A stretch of DNA of 64,000 nt from CAXSEF01 sp964236535. Its GTDB lineage: Bacteria > Pseudomonadota > Alphaproteobacteria > Acetobacterales > Acetobacteraceae. A model generated the notes under the pieces. That model saw only the letters and a list, made by a program, of their open reading frames with translations. It was not told the DNA's origin and did not search any database. The stretch lies in assembly GCA_964236535.1 (NCBI GenBank), contig CAXSEF010000002.1, positions 62,001 through 126,000 on the forward strand, written 5' to 3'. Position numbers and translations under genes: made by a program. This document shows, one piece after another, positions 1 through 7,944 of the stretch (the first letter of the stretch is position 1; the number at the start of each line of letters is the position of its first letter).

Positions 1-685
1 GTGTGCCGGCGGGGGTGCCGTCCGAGACCCACAGCCCGGCATTGCCCGCGTCGTCGTTGCCGAAGAAGAACACCTTGCCGAGCGCGGCGGTGAGCTGGGT
101 CGGGACCAGGCCCGTCCCGGAGCCGAACACCTCCTGGGTGTTGGCGCCGGCGACCGCGACAGCGTGGGTGCCCGCCGCGGTGCCGTCCGACACCCAGAGG
201 TCGGTGGAGCCGCTGCTGTCGATGCCGGAGAAGTACAGCTGACCGCCCTGGCTGACGATCCAGTCGGGCGCGAGCCCCTGCGGACCCACGCCCGTGACCA
301 GCAGCGCTGCGGTGCCGGCAGCGCTGCCGTCGCTCGCGTAGAGGTTGCCGTTTCCGTCAGCGTCGAGCCCGGCGAAGAACAGCATGCCGTTGCAGACGGC
401 CAGGTCGCGCGGCTCGAGATCGGTCGAGAGCGCCTGGCTGATGTCGCTCGCGTTGTCGAGGTCCAGGTCGACGGTCCAGAGCTGGGCCACCCCCTCGCTG
501 CCACCGCTGAACTCGAGCCCGCCGGCAAAGGCGGTGAGGAAGGTCGGGCCCAGCGCGCCGTCGGACCCCGGCTGGGGATATGCGGGCCCAAGGTCCACCG
601 GTTGCACGGTGCCCAGAGCGTCGACCTCGAACAGCTGGTTCGCGTTGTCGGCCGTCGTTCCGAGGAAGACCAGTGCCTCGCTCAT
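1..685 (-). CDS. ELWxxDGT-repeat protein, N-terminal part (runs off the left edge)
   Basis: Reading leftward from ATG at 685 gives an open frame of 228 codons that continues past base 1. It begins MSEALVFLGTTADNANQLFE and contains repeated blocks of the form LYFSGxDxxGxxxLWVSDGTAAGT; three are recognisable near the end (SDGSAAGT, SDGTAAGT, SDGTPAGT). This is the pattern of ELWxxDGT repeat proteins, which are usually large, repetitive and exported. No signal peptide is visible. The C-terminus, where a secretion signal would be expected, is outside the window. The same interval is open in other frames, but only this one gives repeated, protein-like sequence. The substrate or binding partner is unknown. 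Confidence 0.75.
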   Translation of the reverse strand, partial: MSEALVFLGTTADNANQLFEVDALGTVQPVDLGPAYPQPGSDGALGPTFLTAFAGGLEFSGGSEGVAQLWTVDLDLDNASDISQALSTDLEPRDLAVCNGMLFFAGLDADGNGNLYASDGSAAGTAALLVTGVGPQGLAPDWIVSQGGQLYFSGIDSSGSTDLWVSDGTAAGTHAVAVAGANTQEVFGSGTGLVPTQLTAALGKVFFFGNDDAGNAGLWVSDGTPAGT

Positions 686-1027
686 TGTCGCCCATCCCGC
701 GTCGCGACCGGCGGTCGTGCCGGGCAACCCGCAACATGCGGCGGAAACTCTAATCCCTGATGAAGCGCCGCGACCGAACCGCACAGCCGAAAACCCCGGG
801 GCAGGACAGCCTGAGGCAAGGCGCCTCATACCCACCAGCGGTCATCGGAAACCGTCAGGCAAGCAACGCGAGAGGCTCTGCCCGAACTTCCAAGAGCGGA
901 CCCCGCCAAGGGCCAAACCCCTGTAGTCCGTCTGCTTCAGGAAAAGGTTTCCGAAGGGCTCCGCCTTCGGTGGGTTTGGGCAGAGCCCAGCCTTGCTGCT
1001 CCGGAGGCCGCCACCCAGGCTGCTCCG
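686..1027. other. Intergenic stretch with degenerate repeat copies
   Basis: No gene is supported here. The interval lies between the divergent-looking start of the ELWxxDGT protein and the 3' end of queF. It holds one degenerate forward repeat (about 855-900, with AGAGGCTCTGCC still recognisable) and one good reverse copy at 947-996. Confidence 0.6.
947..996 (-). repeat. Double-hairpin interspersed repeat
   Basis: Reverse-orientation copy ending in CCTTGC. Its stems are CCGAAGG/CCTTCGG and TGGGC-AGA-GCCCA. It lies after the stop codon of queF. Confidence 0.75.
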
Positions 1028-1474
1028 CTACCCCCGCCCGCGATATCCCGGCACGTCCTGCCCCGGTACCCAGGCGCCCGCCGGCGGCTCCCCCGTCTGC
1101 CAGAACACGTCGATCGGCATTCCCCCGCGCGGGTACCAGTACGCCCCGATCCGCAACCAGACCGGCGCCAGCAGCCCCACCAGCCGCGTCGCGATATCCA
1201 TCGTGCATGCCTCGTGGAACGCCCCATGGTTGCGGAAGCTGGTCAGGTACAGCTTCAGCGACTTGCTCTCCACCAGCCACGCCCCCGGCACATAGTCGAT
1301 CACGATGTGCGCGAAATCCGGCTGCCCGGTGATCGGGCACAGCGAGGTGAACTCCGGCGCCGTGAACCGCGCCACGTAGTGCCGCCCCTGGTGCGGCGCC
1401 GCCACCCGCTCCAGCACCGCCTCCTGCGGACTCCCCGGCACACCCACCTGCCGGCCCAGCTGCGTCAAATCCAT
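1028..1474 (-). CDS. queF: NADPH-dependent 7-cyano-7-deazaguanine reductase QueF
   Basis: This 148-residue protein has the length of the short, unimodular QueF type (about 150 residues). QueF reduces preQ0 to preQ1, the base that Tgt inserts into tRNA at position 34. The QueF family motif is present as ESKSLKLYL followed by FRNHGAFHE, which binds NADPH. The catalytic cysteine lies in [13 protein letters not shown]. The start is ATG at 1474 and the protein begins [11 protein letters not shown]. It lies 102 bp downstream of tgt on the same strand, with a repeat between them, so queA, tgt and queF probably form one transcription unit for queuosine synthesis. Confidence 0.95.
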   Translation of the reverse strand: MDLTQLGRQVGVPGSPQEAVLERVAAPHQGRHYVARFTAPEFTSLCPITGQPDFAHIVIDYVPGAWLVESKSLKLYLTSFRNHGAFHEACTMDIATRLVGLLAPVWLRIGAYWYPRGGMPIDVFWQTGEPPAGAWVPGQDVPGYRGRG

Positions 1475-1498
1475 CGCGACCTCCCCCGAAGAAAGCCA

Positions 1499-1556
1499 GC
1501 AAGGCCAGAGGCTCCGCCTCTGGACTCCGCCAGGGCGAGCCGCCCTCGACCGGCCT
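1499..1556 (+). repeat. Double-hairpin interspersed repeat
   Basis: Forward copy between tgt and queF. The first stem is CCAGAGGC-TCC-GCCTCTGG and the second is AGGGC/GCCCT. Confidence 0.85.
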
Positions 1557-1576
1557 CTGTAAAGTCAAACATCCCC

Positions 1577-2749
1577 TTACATAAGCCGGTCCAGGGCAGA
1601 GCCCTGGCCTTCCTGCCCCCAGCCCGCGCGCACCCCCGCCACATGTGTGCCGAACGACCCTCGGACGATCGCCGCCCGCAGCCCCGCCATCAGGTCCTGG
1701 TAGTACGTGACGTTGTGCGCGCTCAGCAGCATCGGCCCCAGCATCTCCCCGGCCCGGAACAGGTGGTGCAGATACGCCCGGGAATGCCGCCGGCACGCCA
1801 CGCACCCGCACGCCGCATCGAGCGTCCCGCCGTCTCCCGCGTGCCGTGCGTTGCGCAGGTTCAACACGCCGCGGGAAGTGTACGCCCGCGCCGTCCGCCC
1901 CGCCCGCGTCGGCATCACGCAGTCGAACATGTCCACCCCGCGCGCCACCGCCGCCAGCAGATCCCCCGGCGTCCCCACCCCCATCAGGTAGCGCGGCCGC
2001 CCGTCCGGCAGCAGCGGCACCACCGCATCGAGCACGCGCAGCATCTCCGCCTGCCCCTCTCCCACCGCAAGCCCGCCGATCGCATGCCCCTCGAAGCCGA
2101 TCCCCCGCAGCGCCGCCACCGACTCCGCGCGCAAGGCGAGGTCCGTCCCGCCCTGCACGATGCCGAACATCGCGTAGCCCCGCCGGTCGACGAACGCCGC
2201 CCGCGACCGCTCGGCCCAGCGCATCGACAGCCGCATCGATGCCGCCACCTGCTCGACCGGCGCCGGATACGGCGTGCACTCGTCGAACGCCATGCTGATC
2301 GTCGCATCCAGCGCGTGCTGGATCGCCACCGAGCGCTCCGGCGTGAGCCGGTGGCGGCTGCCGTCCAGGTGCGAACGGAACGTCACCCCGTCCGCGTCCA
2401 GCGTGCGCAGCGCGCCCAGCGACATCACCTGGAATCCCCCGGAATCCGTCAGGATCGGCCCCGGCCAGTCCATGAACCGGTGCAGGCCCCCGAGCGCACG
2501 CACCCGCTCCTCCCCCGGCCGCAGCATCAGGTGGTAGGTGTTGCCCAGCACGATGCTCGCCCCGGTCGCGCGCACCCCGTCCGCAGTCATCGCCTTGACC
2601 GTCCCCGCGGTGCCCACCGGCATGAACACCGGCGTCGCCACCTCGCCATGCGCCGTCCGCATCACCCCCGCGCGCGCCGCCCCGTCCACCGCCACCAGCG
2701 CCCAGCCGAACGCCTCCCCGGACGCCGCCGGCCCCGCGGTCGCGCTCAC
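1577..2749 (-). CDS. tgt: Queuine tRNA-ribosyltransferase (tRNA-guanine transglycosylase)
   Basis: This 390-residue enzyme exchanges guanine 34 of GUN-anticodon tRNAs for preQ1. Diagnostic segments are [11 protein letters not shown], the catalytic region [12 protein letters not shown], the FGIVQGG loop, the nucleophile region [10 protein letters not shown], and the zinc site [18 protein letters not shown] chose GTG at 2749 because it overlaps the queA stop as GTGA, which suggests translational coupling; the frame is open further upstream but only through queA. The last dozen residues ([12 protein letters not shown]) are encoded by an interspersed repeat copy, so the normal C-terminus has been replaced or extended by repeat DNA. 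Confidence 0.95.
   Translation of the reverse strand: MSATAGPAASGEAFGWALVAVDGAARAGVMRTAHGEVATPVFMPVGTAGTVKAMTADGVRATGASIVLGNTYHLMLRPGEERVRALGGLHRFMDWPGPILTDSGGFQVMSLGALRTLDADGVTFRSHLDGSRHRLTPERSVAIQHALDATISMAFDECTPYPAPVEQVAASMRLSMRWAERSRAAFVDRRGYAMFGIVQGGTDLALRAESVAALRGIGFEGHAIGGLAVGEGQAEMLRVLDAVVPLLPDGRPRYLMGVGTPGDLLAAVARGVDMFDCVMPTRAGRTARAYTSRGVLNLRNARHAGDGGTLDAACGCVACRRHSRAYLHHLFRAGEMLGPMLLSAHNVTYYQDLMAGLRAAIVRGSFGTHVAGVRAGWGQEGQGSALDRLM
1586..1615 (-). repeat. Single hairpin of the interspersed repeat, inside the tgt 3' end
   Basis: The stem is CCAGGGC-AGA-GCCCTGG followed by CCTTCCTGC. Read on the minus strand it encodes the last residues of Tgt. Confidence 0.75.
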
Positions 2750-3921
2750 CCGCCCGCCGCCGCACCAACCGCAGCCTCTGTCCCCGCCGCAGCCTCCAGC
2801 CCCGCCGCAGGCTCCAAAAGCGTCGCGTCGCCATACGAATAGAACCGATACCCCCCCGCCACCGCGTGCCGGTACGCAGCACGCATCCGCTCCGTCCCGG
2901 CGAACGCGCACACCAGCATGAACAGCGTCGAACGCGGCAGGTGGAAGTTCGTCAGCAAGAGGTCCACCGCACGGAACCGGTGCCCCGGCCGCACGAACAG
3001 CCGTGTCTGCCCGTCGAACGGCCGCACCACCCCGTCCTCGCCCACCGCCGTCTCCAGCAGCCGCAGCGATGTCGTGCCCACCGCCACCACCCGCCCGCCG
3101 CGCGCCCGCGCCGCGTTGATCGCCGCCGCCGCCGCCTGGCTCACCAAGCCGCGCTCGGCATGGATGCGGTGCTCCCCCGGCGGCCCGCGCATCGGCAGGA
3201 ACGTCCCCGCCCCGACATGCAGCGTCACACCCGCCCGCGCCACGCCCGCCGCCTCCAGCACTCCCAGCAGCGCCGGCGTGAAATGCAGCCCCGCCGTCGG
3301 CGCCGCCACCGCCCCCGCATGCCGCGCGAACACCGTCTGGTAGTCCGCCGCATCCGCCGCCGTCGGCCCACCCGGCCGCGCGATGTACGGCGGCAGCGCC
3401 AGCGCGCCCACCCGCGCCAGCGCCGCATCGAACGCCGCCCCCACGCGGTCGAAGCGCAGCGTCACACCCCCCGCCGCATCCAGCCCCACCACCTCCGCCC
3501 GCAATCCCGTCGCGTCCGCCCCCGCCGTCTCCGCAGTGGCCGCCGCACCGTCAGCCCGCGCGCCCGGCCCGGCCGCCGTCCCGAACCCCAGCACATCGCC
3601 CACCCGCAGCCGCCGCGCATTGCGCGCCAGCGCGTGCCAGGTCCCGTCCGCCCCAGGCTGGTCCAGCGTGACCCCGACCCGCGCCGCCCCCCGCCACGCG
3701 TGAAGCTGCGCCGGGATCACCCGCGTGTCGTTGGCCACCAGGATGTCGCCCGCGCGCAGCAGCCCGGGCAGCGCACGCACCGACGCATCCACCATCCCGC
3801 CATCCGCGCACACCCGCAGCAGCCGGGCGGCGTCCCGCGGCCGCGTCGGCACCTGCGCCACCAGCCCAGCCGGCAGCGCGAAATCGTACGGATCGTCGCT
3901 TTCGCCCGCCCCCCCAGGCAT
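2746..3921 (-). CDS. queA: S-adenosylmethionine:tRNA ribosyltransferase-isomerase QueA
   Basis: QueA transfers the ribosyl moiety of SAM onto preQ1 in tRNA to make epoxyqueuosine. The family signatures [33 protein letters not shown], the [14 protein letters not shown] loop, [10 protein letters not shown] and [14 protein letters not shown] are all present. The ATG at 3921 gives 391 residues and puts the conserved [12 protein letters not shown] close to the N-terminus, as in other QueA proteins; a TTG at 3963 would add 14 residues. There is an insertion of about 25 Ala/Gly/Thr-rich residues after GDVLGFG. Its stop overlaps the tgt start, and the glyoxalase-fold gene ends just upstream. Confidence 0.93.
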   Translation of the reverse strand: MPGGAGESDDPYDFALPAGLVAQVPTRPRDAARLLRVCADGGMVDASVRALPGLLRAGDILVANDTRVIPAQLHAWRGAARVGVTLDQPGADGTWHALARNARRLRVGDVLGFGTAAGPGARADGAAATAETAGADATGLRAEVVGLDAAGGVTLRFDRVGAAFDAALARVGALALPPYIARPGGPTAADAADYQTVFARHAGAVAAPTAGLHFTPALLGVLEAAGVARAGVTLHVGAGTFLPMRGPPGEHRIHAERGLVSQAAAAAINAARARGGRVVAVGTTSLRLLETAVGEDGVVRPFDGQTRLFVRPGHRFRAVDLLLTNFHLPRSTLFMLVCAFAGTERMRAAYRHAVAGGYRFYSYGDATLLEPAAGLEAAAGTEAAVGAAAGG

Positions 3922-3967
3922 CACGTCGCCCGGCCCGCCATCCGGAGCCACCCCGCAGCCCAACCGC

Positions 3968-4363
3968 TCAGCCCGGCAGGTAGGTGCCGATCTCCACCAG
4001 GTTGCCGTCCGGGTCGCGGCAATACACCGAGCTCATCGGCCCGAGCGCTCCCACCCGCGCCACCGGCCCGTGCTCCGGCGCCACCCCGCAATCCTCCAGG
4101 TGGTGCACCACGTCCTCCACCCCCAGCGCCGTGACGAAGCACAGGTCGGCCCCCCCGGGCGTCGGCAGCCGCGCATGCGGCGCAACCTCCTCGCCCGCCT
4201 GGTGCAGGTTGATCTTCTGCCCGCCGAACTTCAGCGCCGTGCGCCGCTCCGCCCCGAACTCCTCGCGCTCCATCCCCAGCACCCGCTGGTACCAGGACGC
4301 GGTGATCTCGATGTCGCGGCAGGTGACCACCAGGTGGTCCAGCCGGTCGATGGTGAAGCGCAT
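3968..4363 (-). CDS. VOC-family (glyoxalase/bleomycin-resistance fold) protein
   Basis: This 131-residue protein has the two beta-alpha-beta-beta-beta halves of the vicinal oxygen chelate fold: FTIDRLDHLVVTCRDIEITASWYQRVLG at the N-terminus and SSVYCRDPDGNLVEIGTYL at the C-terminus. Candidate metal ligands are the His of LDHLV, the His of NLHQAG and the Glu of NLVEIG. The substrate cannot be told from sequence. ATG at 4363 was chosen because the upstream in-frame sequence is low-complexity. It ends just before queA on the same strand and may be co-transcribed, but no link to queuosine is implied. Confidence 0.85.
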   Translation of the reverse strand: MRFTIDRLDHLVVTCRDIEITASWYQRVLGMEREEFGAERRTALKFGGQKINLHQAGEEVAPHARLPTPGGADLCFVTALGVEDVVHHLEDCGVAPEHGPVARVGALGPMSSVYCRDPDGNLVEIGTYLPG

Positions 4364-4455
4364 GGCGGCCGCCCGTCTGTGATCGCTGCCGTATATCCGG
4401 CAGCGCCGCAATTGCAACCGAGTCGTGCCAACTGGCCCTGGGGCGTGACCGGCTA

Positions 4456-4514
4456 GCAAGCAAGGCCAGAGGCTCTGCCTCTGGACTCCGCCAAAGGCTG
4501 AGCCTTTGGAATCC
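4456..4514 (+). repeat. Double-hairpin interspersed repeat (near-perfect copy)
   Basis: Both hairpins are perfect: CCAGAGGC-TCT-GCCTCTGG at 4466-4484 and CCAAAGGC-TGA-GCCTTTGG at 4491-4509, joined by ACTCCG. This is a good reference copy of the family. Confidence 0.92.
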
Positions 4515-4529
4515 CTATGCTTAGAAGAC

Positions 4530-4643
4530 GAAGTTCCAAAGGCCTCGGGCTTTTGGCGGGTCTGGGCATGGCCCGCAAGGTTCCGACGGCCCCGCCTGGC
4601 TGTTGGAATGCGGGCGGAGGGAGAGCCCGGCCTTGCTTCCCTT
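4530..4643 (-). repeat. Degenerate reverse copies of the interspersed repeat
   Basis: The sequence runs from TTCCAAAGGCCTCGG to CCCGGCCTTGC. It contains a long variant in which the two hairpins are separated by about 40 bp and partly decayed. It lies just downstream of the sspB stop. Confidence 0.55.
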
Positions 4644-4668
4644 CCAGGTCAATCCCCGAAAGCGGCCC

Positions 4669-5220
4669 TTACTCCTTCGGCCGCCGTCGGAACGCGTCGA
4701 GGCTCACCACCTGCGGCCCCTCCACCGCCACCACGGGCGCGGGCGCCTGGTCCTGCGGCACCGCCGCCGGCGCCACCCGCGCCACGCCCTCCGCCGCGTC
4801 GGCCACCTCGACCCCGAAGCGCAGCCCGACCTGCACCTCCGGGTCGGCGAACGCGCTCACCGCGTCGAACGGGATCAGCAGGCTCGCCGGCACCCCGCTG
4901 AAACTCAGCCGCACCGTCATCGTCCGCGCTGCCTCGTCCACCACCAGCCCGCCGAACTGGTGCTGCAGCACGATCGTCATCTCGCGCGGATACTGCGCCG
5001 ACAGCCGGGTGGGGATCGCCACCCCCGGATGGTCGGTGCGGAACGTGATGTAGAAGTGGTGCCCGCCCGGCAACCCGTGCGCCGCCACGTAGGACAGCGC
5101 GCGCACCATCACCCCGCGCATCGCATCCTGCATCCACGCGTCGTACGGCAGCAGGCTCGTCACGCCGGCTGCGCCGGCCGCGCCGGCCTCGTCCTGCGGG
5201 GGGGTGTCGTCGTCGTCCAT
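4669..5220 (-). CDS. sspB: SspB-family ClpXP adaptor protein
   Basis: SspB binds the tmRNA-encoded degradation tag and delivers tagged proteins to the ClpXP protease. The 183-residue protein begins MDDDDTPPQDE and has the tag-binding domain (LPYDAWMQDAMRGVMVRAL, HHFYITFRTDHPGV, EMTIVLQHQFGGL, FSGVPASLLIPFDAVSAFADP). It then has a flexible Ala/Pro/Val linker and the short C-terminal module VVSLDAFRRRPKE, which matches the place where SspB docks on ClpX. The ATG at 5220 fits the domain start. The gene lies about 120 bp downstream of ssrA on the same strand, so a tag and its adaptor are neighbours. Confidence 0.9.
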   Translation of the reverse strand: MDDDDTPPQDEAGAAGAAGVTSLLPYDAWMQDAMRGVMVRALSYVAAHGLPGGHHFYITFRTDHPGVAIPTRLSAQYPREMTIVLQHQFGGLVVDEAARTMTVRLSFSGVPASLLIPFDAVSAFADPEVQVGLRFGVEVADAAEGVARVAPAAVPQDQAPAPVVAVEGPQVVSLDAFRRRPKE

Positions 5221-5340
5221 CGCCCGGTCCTGTCCGCTGTCCGCCAGCAATGCGGCCTCGCCACGCCGCGCGCAAGACCCCCGGCGCTCCGCCCGCGACC
5301 GGCCGGCCACGCCGCAGAATCACGCCATGCGATTGCAGAA

Positions 5341-5620
5341 GTGGGGGGCTTCTGTTGCCCGGTGCCCCCCGAACCGCGCGTGTCTCAGTTGTTAGGCTGC
5401 GACCGCGAGTGCAATGTTGTTGTCATTGGCACTTGTGATTTGACCCGATAACGGCGGTATCATGCCGGGCAAAAGATGAGTCTTTACCACGCGTGTCGAG
5501 CCTGTGTCGCCCCCAACGCCGGACAACTCCGGAGGGATGGTGGAGGCGCCGGGCACTGCCCCCGGGTCCACAACGCTTATTTCAATCACCGTTTATCGCC
5601 ATAGCCGGCAAGCCAGCTCG
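5341..5620 (-). ncRNA. ssrA: Transfer-messenger RNA, circularly permuted two-piece form
   Basis: Reading leftward, the acceptor piece comes first. It carries a T-arm (CCGGG-GGCAGTG-CCCGG) and ends GCGCCTCCACCA at 5538. A spacer of 23 nt (5515-5537) follows. The coding piece starts GGGGGCG at 5514 and pairs with CGCCTCC of the acceptor, with a G-U wobble at the third pair, the alanine identity element. The tag frame is 5392-5430 and encodes ANDNNIALAVAA then TAA, ending in the ClpX-recognised VAA. A hairpin GGGGGGC/GCCCCCC closes the 3' part near 5345-5372. The outer ends are approximate. This permuted order is known from alphaproteobacteria. Confidence 0.93.
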
Positions 5621-5624
5621 CCCG

Positions 5625-5654
5625 ATATAGGTCGATCTGCCGCGCATTGCCAGA
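5625..5654 (-). promoter_or_regulatory. Possible sigma-70 promoter for ssrA
   Basis: On the minus strand CTGGCA (5649-5654) and CTATAT (5625-5630) are separated by 18 bp. They resemble -35 and -10 boxes and would place the RNA start near 5618, where the acceptor piece begins. The match is weak. Confidence 0.35.
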
Positions 5655-5662
5655 GGAAGAAA

Positions 5663-5719
5663 GCCAAGGCCAGAAGCTCTGCCTCCGGACTCCGCCAGAA
5701 CGAGCCGCCCTGGACCGGC
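5663..5719 (+). repeat. Double-hairpin interspersed repeat (imperfect)
   Basis: Forward copy between ssrA and thyX. Stem one has mismatches (CCAGAAGC/GCCTCCGG). Stem two is decayed on its left side (CCAGAAC... opposite GCCCTGG). Confidence 0.7.
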
Positions 5720-5773
5720 ACACCGGGCAGGCCAGCCTTCTCGGCACCCCCCGCGCCGGTGTAGCAACCACCC

Positions 5774-6742
5774 ATGAGCCAGCTCACCGCCGACCAGCTC
5801 GCCGAGATCGACGCCGCCCGCGCCCACACCCAGCCGACCGCCCGCGCCACCGCCCCCGGCCTCGAAGCGGTGCTCTACCAGCCCGTCTGCGTCCTCGACC
5901 AGGGCTTCGTCCGCGTCGTCGACTACATGGGCGACGACGACGCCGTTGTCCAAGGCGCGCGGGTCTCCTACGGCCGCGGCACCCGCCAGGTCTCCTCGGA
6001 CCGCGGCCTCATCCGCTACCTGATGCGCCACCGCCACACGACGCCGTTCGAGCTGTGCGACCTCAAGCTGCACGTCCGCGCCCCGATCTTCGTCGCCCGC
6101 CAGTGGTTCCGCCACCGCACCGCCAGCATCAACGAATACTCCGGCCGCTACTCCGTCCTCGAACGCGAGTTCTACACCCCCGACCCCGCCCAGGTCGCCA
6201 CCCAGTCCGCCACCAACCGCCAGGGCCGCGGCGACCCCGCCGACCCCGAGACCGCGCGCCACGTCATCGAAACCCTCCGCCACGAAGCCGCCCGCAGCTA
6301 CGACGCTTACCTCGACATGCTCAACCAGGACGAGGACGGCACCCCTCGCGACCCGACCCGCGAAGGCCTCACCCGCGAGCTCGCCCGCACCACGCTCCCC
6401 GTCAGCATCTACACGCAGTTCTACTGGAAGGTGAACCTGTGGAACCTGCTGCACTTCCTCGACCTGCGTGCCGACGCCCACGCCCAGTACGAGATCCGTG
6501 TCTACGCCGAAGCCATCCTCGACCTCGTCAAGCTCTGGGTCCCCACCACCCACGAAGCCTTCCTCGACTACGTCCGCAACGCCGCCCCGCTCTCCGCCCA
6601 GCAGCTCGCCCTCGTCCGCGCCGCCCTCAAGACCACAACCCCCCTCGACCCCACCACCCACGGCCTCAGCCCCCGCGAAACCCGCGACCTCGTGGACCTC
6701 GTGCCCGAGCTCGCCGGACGCCTCAGCGAAGCAAGCAAGTAA
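5774..6742 (+). CDS. thyX: FAD-dependent thymidylate synthase ThyX
   Basis: ThyX makes dTMP from dUMP with methylenetetrahydrofolate, NADPH and FAD. The ThyX motif RHRTASINEYSGRYS is present at about residues 115-130, preceded by MRHRHTTPFELCDLKLHVRAPIFVARQW. Further conserved segments are FYWKVNLWNLLHFLDLR and the C-terminal AQYEIRVYAEAI. At 322 residues it is longer than the usual 220-260: it has about 35 extra N-terminal residues and an extended C-terminus. The final residues LSEASK are read from the left end of an interspersed repeat. No ThyA-type gene is in the window. Confidence 0.95.
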   Translation: MSQLTADQLAEIDAARAHTQPTARATAPGLEAVLYQPVCVLDQGFVRVVDYMGDDDAVVQGARVSYGRGTRQVSSDRGLIRYLMRHRHTTPFELCDLKLHVRAPIFVARQWFRHRTASINEYSGRYSVLEREFYTPDPAQVATQSATNRQGRGDPADPETARHVIETLRHEAARSYDAYLDMLNQDEDGTPRDPTREGLTRELARTTLPVSIYTQFYWKVNLWNLLHFLDLRADAHAQYEIRVYAEAILDLVKLWVPTTHEAFLDYVRNAAPLSAQQLALVRAALKTTTPLDPTTHGLSPRETRDLVDLVPELAGRLSEASK

Positions 6743-6793
6743 GGCCAGAGGCTCTGCCTCCGCACTCCGCTCAAGGCGAAGCCTTGAGAATCC
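6731..6793 (+). repeat. Double-hairpin interspersed repeat overlapping the thyX stop
   Basis: Forward copy with stems CAGAGGC-TCT-GCCTCCG and CTCAAGGC-GAA-GCCTTGAG. It forms the left border of an AT-richer island. Confidence 0.88.
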
Positions 6794-6911
6794 ATCTCCT
6801 CGTGGCTGCCTTATGAAGGTCCAGCGTTCTGCCGGCTGGGCAGCAGTCACCCCGGTTTACGCAGTGCGACGCACGACTATAACCTCCATAGTGCAAGGAG
6901 ATTCAGGTTGA

Positions 6912-7714
6912 ATGGACGAAGGATTATTCGACGAGATTTTACCCGACAAAGCTGTCCGTTTTCAGAACGGGATGATCGCACAGGCAACGGGCACTGGCTT
7001 TGACGGAGGCGACGCCGCTTGTAAAGAAGTCCGGATGTTCTTTGCTTCTCGGGCAGATACAAGAGGCAAACTGCCGGACTTTGTTCGCCGTTGTAGTGAC
7101 CTCGGTCAATTTTGGGGGTTCATCAAGTATGAAAAAGGTAGCTACGCTGAACGCCGCGCATTGATTTGGGACGGCTTCCGGCCGCTGATCGAATATCTGG
7201 AAGCACATGATCGGCACCAGGCGTCGCTCCTATCACGGAGACTCTTGAGGCATTTGATGCAGAGCATGTGCACGCCGCGTGGCAGAAAGCTCTGGACCGT
7301 CGTGTTAGCAATCCTGAAGGCGCCATCACCGCCGCACGCGCCCTAATCGAGACGGTGTGCAAGCACATCCTTGATGATGCCAGCGAGCCCTATCCCGCCG
7401 ATGCAGACCCGGGGAAACTTTGGGCGATTGCAGCGGTGAAGCTAAATCTCGCGCCGCACCAGCAACAGGAGCCGGCCTTCAAAGGCATTTTAGGCAACTG
7501 TCAGTCGGTCGTGAACCACCTTGCCACGATCAGAAATCGAGTTGGGGATGCCCACGGACAAGGACGTAAACCGGTGAAGCCGCAGCCCCGGCACGCCGAG
7601 CTGGCGGTCAACCTCGCTGGTACAATGGCGGCATTTCCCGTCGCAACTTGGAAAGAGCGTGGCAAAGCTTCGACGCAGGAAGACGCAGGTAACGGGTGCC
7701 GGTCAAGGCTTTAG
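6912..7714 (+). pseudogene. Abortive-infection (Abi_C domain) protein, interrupted by a frameshift
   Basis: The 5' part (from ATG 6912, with AAGGAG 11 nt upstream) reads MDEGLFDEILPDKAV to ...LIEYLEAHDR. The rest continues in another frame as APGVAPITETLEAFDAEHV, then AAWQKALDR, GAITAARALIETVCKHILDD, RNRVGDAHGQG and ...RHAELAVNLAGTMAAF. That second half is the Abi_C domain. A single missing base near 7212-7216 would explain the frame change; frame two has a stop at 7208, so the halves cannot be one frame. Joined, they would give about 267 residues, normal for the family. The gene is AT-richer than its neighbours and sits between repeats, suggesting acquired phage-defence DNA. A sequencing error or programmed shift cannot be excluded. 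Confidence 0.72.
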
Positions 7715-7828
7715 GCAGGTTCACAGGCGATCCCAGTTATCGGGTTGATCTTCGGTCTCGTCAGGATGCCACGGTACGTTCCAAGCGTGGAACCTGCAGC
7801 ATCCATTCCGGAGTAGTGCCCCCAGCAT

Positions 7829-7880
7829 GGCGGGTCTGGGGCCTCAGGCCCCAGCGGGTCCGGGCAGAGCCCGGCCTTGC
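7829..7880 (-). repeat. Double-hairpin interspersed repeat
   Basis: Reverse copy with stems CTGGGGCC-TCA-GGCCCCAG (7836-7854) and CCGGGC-AGA-GCCCGG (7860-7874), ending CCTTGC. It forms the right border of the Abi island. Confidence 0.9.
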
Positions 7881-7944
7881 TCGCTGAACTCCCTCGCCCC
7901 TCGCCCCGTTACCGCCGGCCAGAGCACCGCCCAAGGAGCCTCCC

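Noticed and set aside
855..2882. Very long open frame on the minus strand overlapping queF and tgt
   Set aside because: It is a shadow frame in high-GC DNA. Its translation is Gly/Arg/Ala-rich, while other frames encode clear QueF and Tgt.
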